Source of the DNA: Morchella semilibera
Lineage: Eukaryota; Ascomycota; Pezizomycetes; Pezizales; Morchellaceae
Direction: 5' to 3'
Assembly: GCA_009192285.1 (NCBI GenBank)
Contig: CM018606.1
Coordinates: 734,081-798,080, forward strand
Length of the DNA stretch: 64,000 nt
This document shows positions 33,731 to 49,052 of this stretch, piece after piece. The position numbers and the translations under genes were made by a program. Under the pieces are notes generated by a model, which searched no databases, was not told the origin of the DNA, and saw only the letters and a program-made list of their open reading frames with translations. Position 1 is the stretch's first letter, and every line of letters begins with the position of its first letter.

Positions 33731-36700
33731 CTAATCCTCCTCAGCCACACTGCCCACTTCACTGACGCTCTCTCCAAACTTTGGATTCCCCTTCACGTCA
33801 TTCTTGCTGCTCTTCCCCCGCAGCTTCAACATACTGAATCGTTTCTTAACACTGCCCACACCGCGCTCCATAGAGTTCACCACGCCACTCCCACTACTCC
33901 TTGGTGGTCGTGTGCTGGAGGTGCTTGGACGCCCCTTCCCGCCGGGGCTCGACTCGAGATCGTTCAGTTCATCTACAGAGTCTTCAGAAATAGTTGGTCT
34001 ACGCCTACGCAGTGACTTACTCCTGTTTCTTCCTCTGCTTGTGCTTGTGTTTCGGGTTGACACCGATTCACTTCTAGTCCTGCTCGGCGGCTCTTCCGGA
34101 ATTGGCGGTGCCTTGGTATAGTGGTATGTTCCATTACCGTTCATGTTCCCGCCTGTTGTGGCAGTTGTGGTGACGCTCGCGACAATGCCGTCGCCTTTGC
34201 CGTTCCCGCCGCCAAATATCATACTAGCGAGTCTGCCGCGGTGTGCGCTTCCAACAACGCTGACGGCGTCGACGCTGACAGAGTCTACACTCATTGTGTC
34301 AGCATCCAAGAGGCTTGCTTGGAGCTGCGGCAGGGCCGGGAGTGGCATTCCATGGGAGGGGTTAGAGAGCGGGGTTGGACGCTTATGGTTCTGCTTGATT
34401 GGTATCGGTGTTGGCGTTAAGGGCGAGTGTAGTGTTGCTTTCCACTGGCCGGGACTGATTGGGGGCTTGATTTGTATTGGTGGTGGTGCAAGTGCTGCTA
34501 GTTCACGCTTGTAGTTTTTCTCAAAGACTACATAACGATATCAGTATCTGCCCTTGTTCTGGAAATGATGAAGCCAGCAACTTACATCGTAGCAGCCCTT
34601 CATGTAGGCCCTTCCCACCGCCCTGCGCGCCTCCTCCGGACGCACCAACCAACCGCCCATGCACCGCCAAACATTTCTTCAACGTCGCCACATAATCCAA
34701 CATCGCTATCTTTAGTGCATTCCTCAAAGCTGGGTCCACAGTCTCATCACCCAACAGCTCCCTATATGAACTCACCCCGCCATCTACCTCCCCTGTCAAA
34801 ATCATGCTGAGCTGGGCAACCCCGCCCGCCCCATCACCGCCCGCGCTCCCAGTCCCGCTCTTGATCTCCGCAAACCGCTTCTCTACCGCACTCAGCTCCT
34901 TTGTCTTCATCATTACAGCCTGGATCGCATTTTCGACCGGCCCCACGGTGCACGTCGCCACACCCACAATCTCGCTGCGCCGTAGGATTGTAGGGAAGCG
35001 CTCAGCAGTGTTATAGATTGTCTTCTCCGTCCACATTCCCACGCGGCCCGCAGAGCTGCTCGATAGCGGCACCGCAAAGCTAAAGCTCCTAGGTCGCCGC
35101 TGTAGCAAGAACTCGCGAGTGTTTGGCGGGACCTTGCTGCGCTGGAAGACTGGGTGTCCAATGTCATGCTCAGGCTCTACGGAGGTGATGTGGATGAACT
35201 GGCCCTCGACAGAGTCGACCGCTATACTGCTTACAATCTTTGCGGCTGGGTGCTGCATCTGAATACGGTCCGTAAACGCATCGAGACTCTCCCAATGGTT
35301 GCCTTGAATAATGAACTGCCTATCCCTGAGCCCGAGTGGGAATCCAAGACCTAGATACGCAACCCTGAAGAACCTGGGGTTGTATCCTTCACCGGACCCC
35401 TGTAGGATGTCCTCGTGGATCTTTGCCATGGCGCGATGGCACTTTCCTAGCTTCCCATAATCATAAAGAACATTCTCATACTGGTCTGCAAGCTCCTTGT
35501 AAGTATCAAGTGCATTCTCCCACGAGTGACCATCCTCAAAATGCTTGATCATCTCCAGGAACAGCGCTTCCCTTCTCTCAAAGGCAGTCTGCTCTGGGAA
35601 CGGGGGGTCAATAAGTGCGGGGACCTTCTCGGTCGTGTCCCATTCATACAAGTCAGCATGTAGCTTGAGTGAGAGTCCGGCTTCTACGTAGTTCTGGGAG
35701 TCGAGCTGGATCATGACGAGCTGGTGCACGTAGCGGATGAACATATCCTCCTTCCGCATATCCTTCAGGAACTCCATCAAGCGTAGCGTATCCATAATGT
35801 GGTATGCCTCACCCAATGGGGTGTTATGAACCGCCACTAGGAGGTCGAGAAACTCGTCAATCGTGTGCAAAAGTGAATGAACCTTGACTGTTAGTGGATC
35901 ATCTGGGATTCGGGACAATGGCTGGAACAGATCAATCAAATCCGCAATAAAAAGTTTCTGTGTAATACTCTCCGTAAGGCGTTTCGACTTAAACAACCTA
36001 TCCAGACTCTGTCCGGGGCACACGCATTAGTTTCTGTTCCATCTTCTATAATCACTCGCATCACTCACATCAATCATTTCCGCCTGGATCACGCTCAAAT
36101 CCTGGCTCAGTGTCCACTCCGACACCACCATCGTCTGCAATACCTCTACCGCAACGCTTCTCAACCCTTCGTGCACGCTCAAGCACAATTCCACAATTGG
36201 CGCGACCAATCCCGGTACATACTGCACCTGATACCCGCCCATCTTCTCAATACCGAAGCGCCTACGATCCTCATCGCTCGTCTCCCATCCAATACTTTCC
36301 CACGTCCTTCTCAACAGATCCGCGCCCTGTTCCCGCACATCACCTGCAACTTTCCAGACCGCGCGCCGCTTCTGTTCTGGGAAAGTCTCGAGTGCCAATG
36401 CATCGGACCCCACCAGTGTCAAAAGCGTATTGAAGAACCCCTGCCACAGCTCCGTGTTAAATCGCTCCGCATCATCCGGATCAGGCAAAAACATATCCAC
36501 CAGAACCCCCGCTAGTGTCTCAAGAGTCCGTAGAGTGGAACGGTGCTGGTAGATATGCACGCTCAACCAGCTCTCCGGGAATGCCTCGCATGATAGGATG
36601 CTTAGATGCACCTGCAGATCATCCATCAAGAACTTTGCTAAATCATCCTCTGACAGGTCCAGATGCAGCCCCGTTGGAATGCTTGATACAGCAGCAAGTA

Positions 36701-39700
36701 TCGCAGAGAGCTCAATCAGCGCCTCGTCAAATACAGGCCTGTCCGGGATGCTCTTCGTCGGGAATGGATACGTCCTGGGAAATAGCAGCGAGAACGTTTC
36801 TCTCTCATGGCGGCCCGTGGCTTGAATGGCGCAGTAGGAGTCGATGATCTTTGGGATATACTCTGAAACCTCCTCGCCGAGCTCTTCGACCTGGCATGCA
36901 AGTACACTACAGCACAGCCGCACTTGGTCCCGCCACTGCCCGCTCACATCATCTGTCTTTCCCCAGTGCGGCGCAAGCCACCTAACAGTATTCAGGGTCA
37001 GTGCCCGCCGGTCCTCGGGCATCGAAAAGAGTTGGGAGCGCGAGTAGTTAATGATCAACACGAGTTTGAATAGGATCAGTTTCCCCTTAACGTCCGCACA
37101 CGCGTCCATAAAGTCAATTGCAAGTAGCAGGATCTCCTCACGAGTCATCATTGTCGTCGCCAGCTCAGGAAGCCACAGATGGAAGTGCTGCACCGCGAGC
37201 GTCTGGGACCCAACAAGCATGGGTGCGTTATTGCGCATAAGGTTTTCCAGAAGCTTGAAGATCCCATGGAGCTCCTTGATGAAGCCGCTGTTTCCGTTAA
37301 GGCCTAGTCCAGCCTCCTTTGCGAGCTGCTTTTCCCGCGCTTTGACGATGAAGCAGAAGACGTGGCGGCCGACCTTGAAGGTGCTGCGAAGACGACGAGA
37401 GATCTCGCTATTTGTGGGGTCTTGGAGGAGGCGGGAAAAGGATCGGAGGAGGCAGGGCCCGGAGAGGGGGTAGTCAAAGTGCTGGTCTGCGTACTCATCC
37501 ACCATGGGCTCAAGGTTAAAGCGTCGGTCATAGACAATACCCAGTACTGTTATTAGGGCATTAAAAACGAGATCCTCAACTTCGTTCTCTTTTGCATACT
37601 CTACCAGAATACCAAACAGTGCATCAAACACTTCCTTTAGCAACTTCACCACTTCCATCTCGGGCACAAAGACCATCTTCTTGAGCACAGCTACAAGCTC
37701 TTCCCGCTTCATATTCTTCCACTGCAGCAAGCTCAGCACAACATCATCTTGCGAAAATTTAGTACTACATAGATACGTCTTGACCTTTAATGTGCTTGCT
37801 ACCCCGCCCATTGTCAGTGCTGCTGCCCAGCCCTCGTCCCCGGGAGTCCACGGCTGCGAGAGATATCCATTGCCGCCGCCCGAGCTAGTGCTAATCGGTG
37901 AACTTGTCCAGTCATCATACTTATGTAGTAGTAGTGAGTAGTCTCCATCTCTCAGGAAAGCCTCGTTCTCCCACAGCGGCAGCCACGCTAGTGCGGTCGG
38001 CGCATTTGGCACCCCGCTGATTGTCATAAACACATGCGCATTTGGCACGTCTTCCTCCTCGAGAACAAGCTTGATAGTCTCGTGCCAGCTCTCGTCACGG
38101 TTAACGACCACACTCTTCCAGACGGTGAGGCCGGGGTTGTTACTGGCGGGGAAGATACAGTCCTTGATCTGCTCGCCGTTGGGACGGCGCACTTCGAGTG
38201 ATACTTGGAGAGAATTGAAGATGCTCGCAGGTGGGAGAGCACAGCTGCCTAGTTTTGGGTGGAGAAGCATGCCATGCCGGGGCAACATTGCGCTGTCCAA
38301 CGTTAAATAGATGTCACTCCTCGGCCTCGTGGGTGCCCCCGAAAATCCGATCTTCTGCGCGCAGTTGATGTGATGGAGTAGGGTCGGTGTGTTTTTGACA
38401 AGAACTTCAGCATCTGCGGCTGCAAACGGGCGGAGATATAAGTGCAAACGGTCCGCACGAGCGGATTTCTCACTAAAGGTATGCACGTCAGTTTATTTTT
38501 CTTCAATGATTGACGCTGCTGCCGCTGTTACTAACAATTTCCCGGCCTTCGACTCAATTACGTCCTTGATAAGACGATCCCAGTCCTCGTTGTCATGGCT
38601 GGAGGAGTTACTATTATCCCTCTTTCTGCCTCCACTACCTATTCGGTGGTCACTACTAGCGTCATTCTTTTCCCCGGTCGAGCCACCGCTGCCTGCTGAA
38701 TGTTTATCGGAGCTAGATGTAGGTGTTGACCCGGCGGAGCCAGCGGGAACATAAATACGCATTACCTGCTCCGTGCCCTGATCCTGCCTCACAAATCTGC
38801 CTACATCGAGTACACCGACCCCTAAAGCTTTCTTGAACGAAAATCTCCGAGGCATTGGCGGAATGGGAGGCGCATCTGTCAGGACCGGGGAGGTGATTGG
38901 TGATATATTCTCATCATTAGTATGCCTCCTCTGCATCACCACCGATGTGGTCTCTAGAACTCCTCCAAGATCCCTCTGCCCCTTCTCGCCAGTCTTGGGT
39001 CGCGGGTTTGGCCGCGGGTTAAATAGCACACTGACTCTGCCTTTTAGCTTCTTATCGTCTTTCGATGGCGAAACCGTCGATGTGTTAATGGTGTGTGCTG
39101 TCTTGATCCCCTGCGTATTCTCAAAGCCATTGCCCTTATTCTGAAGCTGTGGTCCCTGCGGAGACACCACCGTGACAGTCGTATATACCCTAACCACCAA
39201 AAACACATCCTCCGCCGCATCCCTAGAGCTCAGATCCGTAAACAGTGTTTGCATCTTCCCAATCTGATTATCCGCCGGGAGTCCCCCGGGTCCTAGTTCT
39301 ATCATGAAGCTTTCCGACACCGGCACATTTGCCTTCGTCGCCAGGTAAAACACCAGCGTGACAGGATCCGTAGTAATTCCTACAAACGACCTAAACTCAA
39401 GCAGTAGGTGGTGCAGCGCGACTCCATCGTTCGCATGCGCCGGAGGTGCGTCTAGCAAAGACATCTGCGACTGCAGACTCGTAATCTCAACGCTACTATC
39501 ATCGCCAGTTAGTATCCTCCCCGACGTCGGGTCACGCACAATGATCTCCCTTGAGAGGATCTTATTCCCCTTCACGAGTGCCCATACGGTGCGCTCCCGC
39601 GTTGCCACAAGCTCACTCTTTGTCAGCACGCCGTGGAGCAGTTGCCGCCTACTTAGGTCTAGGGTGTGGATCAATCCGGAGATCTCATCGAGTAGCGGGT

Positions 39701-40469
39701 ACTGCCTATTCAGGAGGAGTTCGTGCAGATTCGCCGCATGCCATTCTCTCAGGCAGGACGCAATTTCATCCACCAATGGCTCACTCTCAAAGCTTGATGT
39801 CTCATCTCCAACCTTCAACATCGGCACTGGAGCCGCAGGACGGGGCCTATCCCTATCTCGGCGTGGCGGTAGTGTCATATCCGACTGCCGATTAGTGGGC
39901 GTCGACACAGACACCTTCCGCCGTCGCGACTTGCCCGACATCGTCCTAGCCACACTCTTCCCGTCCTCTCTCGGACGGCGGCCTCCTGGTGGGGCGGGGA
40001 GTGAGTGTCCGTTGACTTCCACCCCATCAGTGTAGTACCTATATCCCAAACTTCCATCCAGCGTACCTTCCTGGTCGTACTCATATTCGTCTTCGTCTTC
40101 GTCTTCGTCGTTGTCGTCTTCAAGCTCCCGACTCCTCCTCGCAGCCTGCTGGTGCTGGTGATCCTCCCCCATTGCATCCTCAGGCAGGATCGGCACCTCC
40201 GTAGTCAGGTACTCCTTTATATCAACGCAGGCTGCTGGGAAGATTCCGCTGAAGACGCGGGCCTCAAGTGTCGCACCTTTGCTGCTGGTTAGCCCAGCGA
40301 GAAGCGATGGCGGCGCGACAAGGTAGCCCCGGTACCATTGGGAGTTGGCACAAGATTCGATGATGTAAAGCTCGTCGCCGAGCTCGAGGGGAAGGTCGTC
40401 GCGTGTGCTGGGGTTGAAGGGATGTGTGGCGATGGCGAAAGCGATTCGTGGGAGGGGAGACCACGGCAT
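33731..40469 (-). CDS. DCK1: DOCK-family guanine nucleotide exchange factor (2185 aa)
   Basis: Exons in translation order are 40469-38536, 38472-36069, 36008-34586 and 34527-33731. The introns are 63, 60 and 58 nt (GTTAGT, GTGAGT, GTAAGT donors) and keep the frame throughout. An N-terminal SH3 domain (about residues 8-80: ELGDELYIIES, QWYRGYLV) is followed by an acidic/basic linker and the DOCK N-terminal helical region. The C2-type DHR-1 lipid-binding domain starts near GAPTRPRSDIYLTL (about 690). A long helical repeat region leads to the catalytic DHR-2 domain (about 1450-1925; SLKLHADLYEW, FFEKNYKRELAAL). The tail is Ser/Arg-rich and disordered. DHR-2 domains activate Rac/Cdc42-type GTPases, and the SH3 domain usually binds an ELMO partner (Lmo1 in yeast). 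It should act at the plasma membrane in polarised growth. The architecture and length are typical; it looks intact. Confidence 0.93.
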
Positions 40470-40514
40470 TGTGAATTAGGGGGAGGGCCACGGTTTGATC
40501 TAGAGTGGTGAGAG

Positions 40515-40531
40515 TTTTTTTTTTTTTTTTT
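40515..40531 (+). repeat. T17 homopolymer upstream of the DOCK gene
   Basis: Run of 17 T, about 46 nt upstream of the minus-strand start codon. Poly(dA:dT) tracts in fungal promoters often exclude nucleosomes. Confidence 0.85.
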
Positions 40532-40872
40532 CGATTGGAGAGGATGAGTGCGAGTGACGTTGGTCGAGGTGAGTGAGTTTCTCTCTCTTCTCGTAAGATA
40601 TTTGCTATCGCAGGTAGGCGGTAAATTGGAATTTAGACATGCAGTACGGTAGTAGTATTGATCTCGTAGCAGTAGTAGAATATAGCGGGACCCCAGGAGG
40701 GAAGAAAGAAAGAAAAAAAGAAAAAAAAGAAGCAGAAACGAGAGGAAGAAGGAAAGAAAGGAAAACTGTGGGGAAAAGAGAGGCGTCCAGGGGGGGGGGG
40801 TAGTTTTAGTTTTTTAAGTGAGAATAGTAGATGAGAAGATGAGAAGAAGTCGAGTATGTGAGATAAGTTTCT

Positions 40873-40894
40873 AGCAAGCAAGCAAGCAAGCAGC
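40873..40894 (+). repeat. (AGCA)n microsatellite
   Basis: Five tandem AGCA units and a partial copy. Confidence 0.85.
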
Positions 40895-41025
40895 TCCTGT
40901 AATTTACTTTGGAAGGTGAGAAAGTTCCCTGTTAGTAGTAGTATAAGCTACTAGGGGGCCCGGTGGGGGAAATGAGTGAGTGAAAAGAAGAGTGATTGGG
41001 GGGGGAAGCTGCTTGCTTGGAAGAT

Positions 41026-41043
41026 AAAAAAAAAAAAAAAAAA
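41026..41043 (+). repeat. A18 homopolymer
   Basis: Run of 18 A in the DOCK upstream region. Confidence 0.85.
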
Positions 41044-44000
41044 GGAAAATGAAAGAGTAGTAGGTAGTAGTAGAGTTAGAGAGAAAAACAGAGAGAGGCC
41101 TCCAACCCAATTCCAGGCTGGAATAGTGTGAATTGTGAAAGGAGTTGCCAGAGGGGGGGCAGAGACACGGACGATCACTACCTGTTCAATAAAACAAATT
41201 CCACACCATCAACTTCTAAGACTTCTGATCCTTCTTTACTATTCGTCAACTCCCTCCCACAATAACACAACATTGGGTAAACTACATGTATGATCAGAAT
41301 CATCATGAAGATCTGTTGTTTTCATACTACCTGTACGTACTCAACTCCCTGATCTCCCGTTTCAATTAAATCGCAAACCAATCACTACCACTTCTTAATA
41401 ACTGCACCACTTCCTACACTTTTCTACCGCAGTTGCAGTAATACCAATACCTACTCTCTCTCCCCCGATCCCACCCTCCCTCAACATTCTTGAGCGGCCA
41501 CCCACTCCCAAGCACAAAGACACCGGTACCTTCCAGTCAAAGGCCCGTGCAAGAAAGCAAGAAGGCAAGAAAGCCATGTATCCACGGGTCGCTGCTGCTT
41601 CTACTCTGGAGTACCAGAAAAGCACGGGGATCTCCAGACCCAATAGTAACCAAAAGCGCCCGTTGCAGCAGCAGCAGCACAATAATTAATAACTGAAATC
41701 AAGGCCTAATAATTAACTAATAGCCTTTCACATATTACTTTACTCTACACCTCTCTCTCCGTAAAGAGTTTCAAGTAGGCAGACACCATAACTCCCCACC
41801 GTTATATCATGCTGTGTCCACACTTTCTTTTCTCCCCCCGTTTCCGTCCATGTTCTCTTCGCGTCCCAGAGGTCAAAGCGTTGGTGTCTACATCCCTGCA
41901 GATAGCAACCGAGCCAACCACACACCCTATTTACAAGGGCGAACGGGCCACGCCTCTCTCCAACATGATGAGAAGCAGAAGGGTCAAAAAAAAAAAAGTT
42001 GCTTTTCTGTCAGTGCCAGGGCGTTGGCTGAGACATACGCGGGTGGGAAACGAAACGAAAATGGAGAAAGGACAAGAAGAGCTATGTAGGACGGTGGCTC
42101 CTATTTATGCGCAGCTGTAACATCAGCGACGGGAGGGAAAAACGGCCCCGTGGAGATTGATGCTTGAGCTCCATACCTACATAAGGGCAGACAGACAGAA
42201 AAGCACAGGCAAACTGGCTCGGGCAGAGAGAGACCCACAAAATTTACGGGTATGTACGTCCATACACTCGGTAGGTATCGAGTAATATCTACCCGAACAC
42301 ACCTTCCTCTTCTCCGTGCAACCCGAGAATTCACTAGGTTATTTCGTTTCCCATCTCCGCCGCAAACAACCCCCCCCCTCCTTCTCAAATCAATCTCAGA
42401 AATCCCAGGTGCTTATCTTTGATTTTCTCTGGAGTAGATAATCTACTTTAGATAGCCTGTCTCTAGCTCTGCTTCAGGTTGATTAGCAGAATTACGCTCA
42501 TAGACAGGGAGGTGAAGTTGAGGTGAAGTGATCTTATCTAATCGATCTAATCACTCTTGACATGGCAAATTAAGCAATCTCGTTCCTAGTTCCGGGAAAA
42601 TCGGTCCAAGCGTGGAAGGGAAGGGTTCATTGAGATGGTACCGAGATGAGCGGGAGGGCTTCGAGAAGGTGTCTGCATGTTGTTCCTGCATCAACCCATC
42701 ACGAGTTATTAGAATAGATTCACCTACACTACCAATATACTCTAAGAATAAGGTTGGTGGAGGATACTAACCACAAGCTGACATACATGTACGTAGCTGT
42801 TATTCCTAATAACCTCAGTTCGGGGCGCTTATCTTAGCGGGAATTATATTCCTCATTGGCATCATAGTAATCATCGGATCAAGAGCCGAGCTGAGACTCT
42901 CAGATCATGGTGCATCACTCGGTTCAAGAGATTCTGGAAGGTGGTGATGACGATCAATTATAACACCGTTATTATCATACAGAGGTTGTAGTTGTTGTGA
43001 TTGTGTGTGTCCGTCTGTGTCTGTGTCGATACCAATAAATGGGGAATGAGGAGGGGAGAGCTATATATATTCCAAATCTCAATTGAGTTTACAAACGGCA
43101 GAGAGATTACGCAACACGTCACTACCGCAGGATTGCAGTTGCACTGGAAAGACGTTTGAGATTGAAGGGGTGCCACACGAAGAAGGCCCGATAGTCTGGC
43201 TTCCCAGGGCCAGCCGAGAATATTCTCTGGGTCACCGTATAGCACTAAACCCCTCCAGCCCGAGCACTACTACCCCCATCATCTTACACAACGAGACCCC
43301 AACACCTCACCTCTTCACAAAAAGACCTAGGTAGTGCATCCTAAATTTTATAAACCGTCATTTCGGCTCAACATCATCCTTCAATATCAATATCTTATGA
43401 ATCTTTCTCTCAACTCCCGATTGCTACCAAAAATCTCCGGTCTGGTTTGAAACCCGCCCGCCCGGTTTCAAATCGAAATGAATATTCTTTTCGTTTACTT
43501 CCACAACGTCGAACATCATCAAATCTCCGAGGGTATTTCCTCCGTAGCATGCAGAACATTGCTGTGTCGTGTCGCGTTGCTCACGTTTCTTTGATAGAGT
43601 CCGCGGTTGTATGGAGCGTATTGCTTGAATCACGGCACGAAGATAGCTACTACCGGCGTTTGATGAGTATATGCTAGTTCCACAACTCAACAGTAAACAA
43701 AAACGTTAGGTTAGCACGAGTGTCGACGGGTCTTTTTTTTTTGCTTTTTTTTGCGTTTCAGGCTGACTACATACATGATGATCGTATTATGTGTATTAGT
43801 AAACAGAATCGAAGAGTATATCATCACGCCTAATGGTTCTAGAGACCCCGTCCTGACACATATACTGAGGAAAGATCTTAGGCATAAAATGAAGAATTAT
43901 CACTAGCCCCTAATATACTAGCTGTTATCTACAATCCTTACTCCCGATCGTTCTTGGTTGGGTATCTCAAAAATCCGGAATTGCCTGGAAACGGCGGTTT

Positions 44001-45955
44001 TTCTCAGTTTTTATCTAAGGTCAAGTTCCTTCCGGTGAGGAACGTCCCAGTATATTAGTATTTGCTGAGTAGTCGCTATCAACTACAGGTGAACATTGTG
44101 TATGCCAGAGTGATCGCCGAGCCATACAAAATGGATCATAGTGTATCACTCGACCATTTACCACGTAGCCTTAATACAAAATTATCCACATAAAATTTAG
44201 TATTTATCTACCCTAGAGACAAGAATGTGTAAGGTCCTGAAACACCTAGATCGTAAGAGAGGCATGCATAGGAGTGTCTCTAGTATGAGATATATACATA
44301 GAAGTTTATAAGTTCCCTGAACGAAGTGAGGGGATATCGGGGTAAGAACATATATCGCCCTCCGACTGGTACCTTATAGGTTCAACTCTGACCCAGGATA
44401 CATATCCCTCTCTCTCTCAAAAGAAAAACAAAAACAACCATAGAATTAATAGGGTATATATATATGACCGCGCGTAACGGCCCTCCCCGCGGGTAAGGAT
44501 CGCGCGTTGTGCCGGTGGTACGAGTTTTTGACTTTGTGCTAGGAGGCACCGGGGAATTCTCTGGGCATCTAACCCTTCTTCGCCCAGGACAGGATGGATC
44601 GGAGGTTTAAGGTGGCGTGTCGGGTATGGCCCGCGTGTGCGTGTGCATTTAAACACTTCTGATTGGTCGGAGTCGAGGTTTGTGCTTTACCTAAAAAGAA
44701 CTTATTTCAATAGAAAAAATAAGCAAAGTAAAACTCAGGCCGAAATATAGACATGTAAAACCAAATGTGAGCTTTACTCTTTGCTATTCATTAACACGTG
44801 AGTGAGCTAAATTACAGTACCAAAAAAATGGGATGTAGTAGATACCATAGCAATACGGTATCGTGAAAAACTTCCGAATTAAATTGGAATTTCGGCCACT
44901 ATACCATAGCAATGCTGTAGCAACACCGGAGTGCCATGGTATTCTGATAGATAAGGTACTAGATACACCCACTTCTTTGGCAATTGGTACTGTAGTTTGA
45001 AAGGGACCGACTGCTAGCTGACGTCTGTACTGTATAATTTGTTTGGGTACTTTGCCAGGGACCGATTGGCGGGTAAAGCTAGATGGTAACTCGCTCAACG
45101 TCTTCCGCTGGTAGTATTGGACTAACAGTTATTTTTGAACTTATATACCGGCTAGAGGCCGGCGATAGCTTGTAGCTTGTATCCTTTTGATTTTTTCGGC
45201 AGCCCACGATATTTCGAAAAAAACCCCGGAGGTTAGCATTATTCATTTTCCCGAGCGAGTGTCAGGCGCGATAATTACAAGGTACAAATAATAAGTCAGC
45301 CTATACCCTCAATATAGTTTGGTTCTCCAGTGAGGCCTAGGAATAACAGCACGAAATGGTGTGCAATATATCGAGTGATAGTCTATGAACAACTCCGGCC
45401 CCATATCCAATGCTGAAAGAAATTATCTCTATTTCAGTCTTGATATTAAATCCGCTGTAAAACAGTATGAGGAAAACAGCCTGAGACAATTCATGCTGCA
45501 TACCTGGTTTATCAAACGACGCCGGAGCGTGTCAAAACCTTGCCATACAGACCCCTCTATATACCGTTCTTCTAGTGACAATATAGAGGGCTGGGTAGGC
45601 GCACTTGCCCTGCTCCGACGCGATGGGGTAACCTTTCTATGAATATCTACAGACATCACTTCATAGCTATAGCCGCGTATTAATACCAATCACCGCCGAC
45701 ATTTAGCATCAGGGAACATATCTAACTCGTGAAGTTGTGCGCATATGATCGTTTAAGCCTCAATACTTCTCGACTCATACTCTATTCTACAGCATATACA
45801 ATCAAACTTGCGCTATTCGGTTAGTGGTTGATACTCAGTACTGTATGACAATACTGGCATTACCATATCAACGCATAGAATCCGCAAATAAATCAGCCCT
45901 ACATCGGAATAACTAGCTAGCCACAAGTCTAGGTACCCCCCAAGGTGGTCTTATG

Positions 45956-46126
45956 TATCCCTTGGACGTATGAGACATTGGCGAATCTCTCATGCATTAG
46001 CGCCGAAATTCTGGGTGTAAAGCAGTCCGGGTAAGCAGGGTAGTCTCTAGAATACCCAAATGTGCCATGAAGTTCGCAGTTTTTTGCATGAGAGATTCTC
46101 CAAATGTCTCATACATCCAAGGGATA
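45956..46126. mobile_element. MITE-like foldback element with TA flanks (mariner type?)
   Basis: Terminal arms of 39 nt (45958-45996) and 40 nt (46085-46124) are inverted copies of each other, both reading TCCCTTGGA inward and ending in GAATCTCTCATGCA. They differ by two substitutions and one indel. The internal 88 bp have no open frame. Each end is bordered by TA (45956-45957 and 46125-46126), as expected for the TA target duplication of Tc1/mariner elements. The total length of 167 bp without coding capacity fits a miniature inverted-repeat element. The near-identity of the arms suggests fairly recent activity or gene conversion. The superfamily is inferred from TA flanks alone. Confidence 0.7.
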
Positions 46127-46956
46127 GCTATTCGTTCCCGCAACACCACCGCCTCTACTACTATTATCATCACTAAGCCCCCCCCCCCAAGACTGGCATC
46201 CTTCCGTTTTGAGGGGTAGCGTTCAGGTTTCCTACTAACGCAAGCGCAAAAAAGAGCATGTGGCATCTGAGACATTGGATACATCCTACATGGTGACGAT
46301 AAGCATGGGTAGATGCCTACTTTAGTGAACTGATTATGTCTACATACAGTATATGAAAAGCTCACCATCTCAACCCTGGGTTATGAGCCAGCACAGGTTG
46401 ATCACTGGTTGCTCCTTGGCTTACCACTTGGGAGAAATAAGACACTAAATGCAGTACGGTCCAGGGGAGAGGGTATCTGGGCTTGTTGAGGGCCTCGAAT
46501 CGGTATACACCAGGCATCATAGGTGGTGTACTGCTATTCGTGTTAGGCCCTCACCATTTTTCTTTTCTTTTTTTCTAAAGCTAAGAGCCTATTCTACAGT
46601 ATCCAGTATCACATCACAGGATATCACTCGCCATAAATACCTAGGCGGTAGCCAGTTTAATTTCTGCAAAGGCTGTTCTCAACTATAATTCGAAAAAGAT
46701 CTACGTGCGAAGACTCAAAGGAAAACCTCATTGATAGCGAAATAACTTTTAGTTTAGATATATTACACAAGAATATAAAAGAGATCTTACACTGCACCTA
46801 CGAGACATCCTGATAATCTCGAAAAAACACGCCAACAGTTGGAATGGGTGTATTAGTATATACTGGTGTTTACAGCAACTCTTGTGGCGGTCCAGAAGCC
46901 GCCCAATGCTTCGTTTCGTGGTTGAAATTGATATCCTACACCCCCCGCCCGTCTCC

Positions 46957-48270
<1,314 letters not shown>

Positions 48271-49052
48271 TTTGGTTTAGTTTTGGCGTGTGTGTTGGGA
48301 TCGTGAGATTTGTGGAATTTTTGGATAGGCGGAGGAGGCTCTGCGGGAAAAAATTATTAGAAAGACAGGCAGGGTAACCTATTCTAAGTGTGTAACTGAC
48401 GCGGGGGGATGATGCTGCCCTGCCCAGATACTTGCAACGTCACTTAGCCCGTCGACTTGTGTGGGTGTGTCAATGATACTGCGACATGATATCTTTGGCG
48501 TGCCGTTTTATTTGAATTCACCGGAACAGTTTTCTTTGGGGCTTCTCTACGATACGCGCAGATTACTGATTACTGCCAGGCTGCAGAGCTTGCAATTCTC
48601 CTTAAGGGTACTACATACTACCTTTCGTTCCATTTTCTCTTATTTATGTGTTTTTACCCTTTATAAGAGGGCAGTCAGATCTTGCTATATAAGGACACCA
48701 AGCCGGGCCCTAGACGTTCCCTTATAGAAAACTTTCACTATATTGGGGATCCATGGCCGACCATTTAGCAAAGGTCAATGATCACATGGCTAAATTTGAT
48801 TAAAGACGTCATTTCCTTTTTTGGCTTCTATCAATACTCACGGTGCAAAGTCTTTTAACAACAGCCAACTTCACAGCCAAATATTTCTAGTGTCAGCATA
48901 TTTGCCAGAACGTATCTGTTATCAAAACCTTCCCAGAGTCAGCGAGATCCAGGTGCAATCACTCAGGCACTAAACTCACCATTACCGGCTTCAAAAACCT
49001 ATCCATCTCCACCTTAAATTCACCCCCGAGCTAGTTAGCTACCACATACCTG
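48271..49052. other. Divergent promoter region of KRR1 and the ATS1-like gene
   Basis: This 782-bp spacer separates the start codons of two divergent genes. It includes KRR1 5' sequence and AT-rich DNA without a supportable gene. Confidence 0.4.

Larger units (their letters stand above)
40470..46956. other. Long gene-poor region (6.5 kb)
   Basis: The first 700 bases are the DOCK promoter and leader, with long T/A tracts (40515-40531, 41026-41043) and an AGCA repeat. Beyond that I find no frame with domains, codon bias or believable splicing. A GC-rich island at about 44460-44650 stands out from the AT-rich surroundings but gives no recognisable protein or RNA. A foldback element lies at 45958-46124. 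The remainder shows nothing I can support. Confidence 0.4.
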
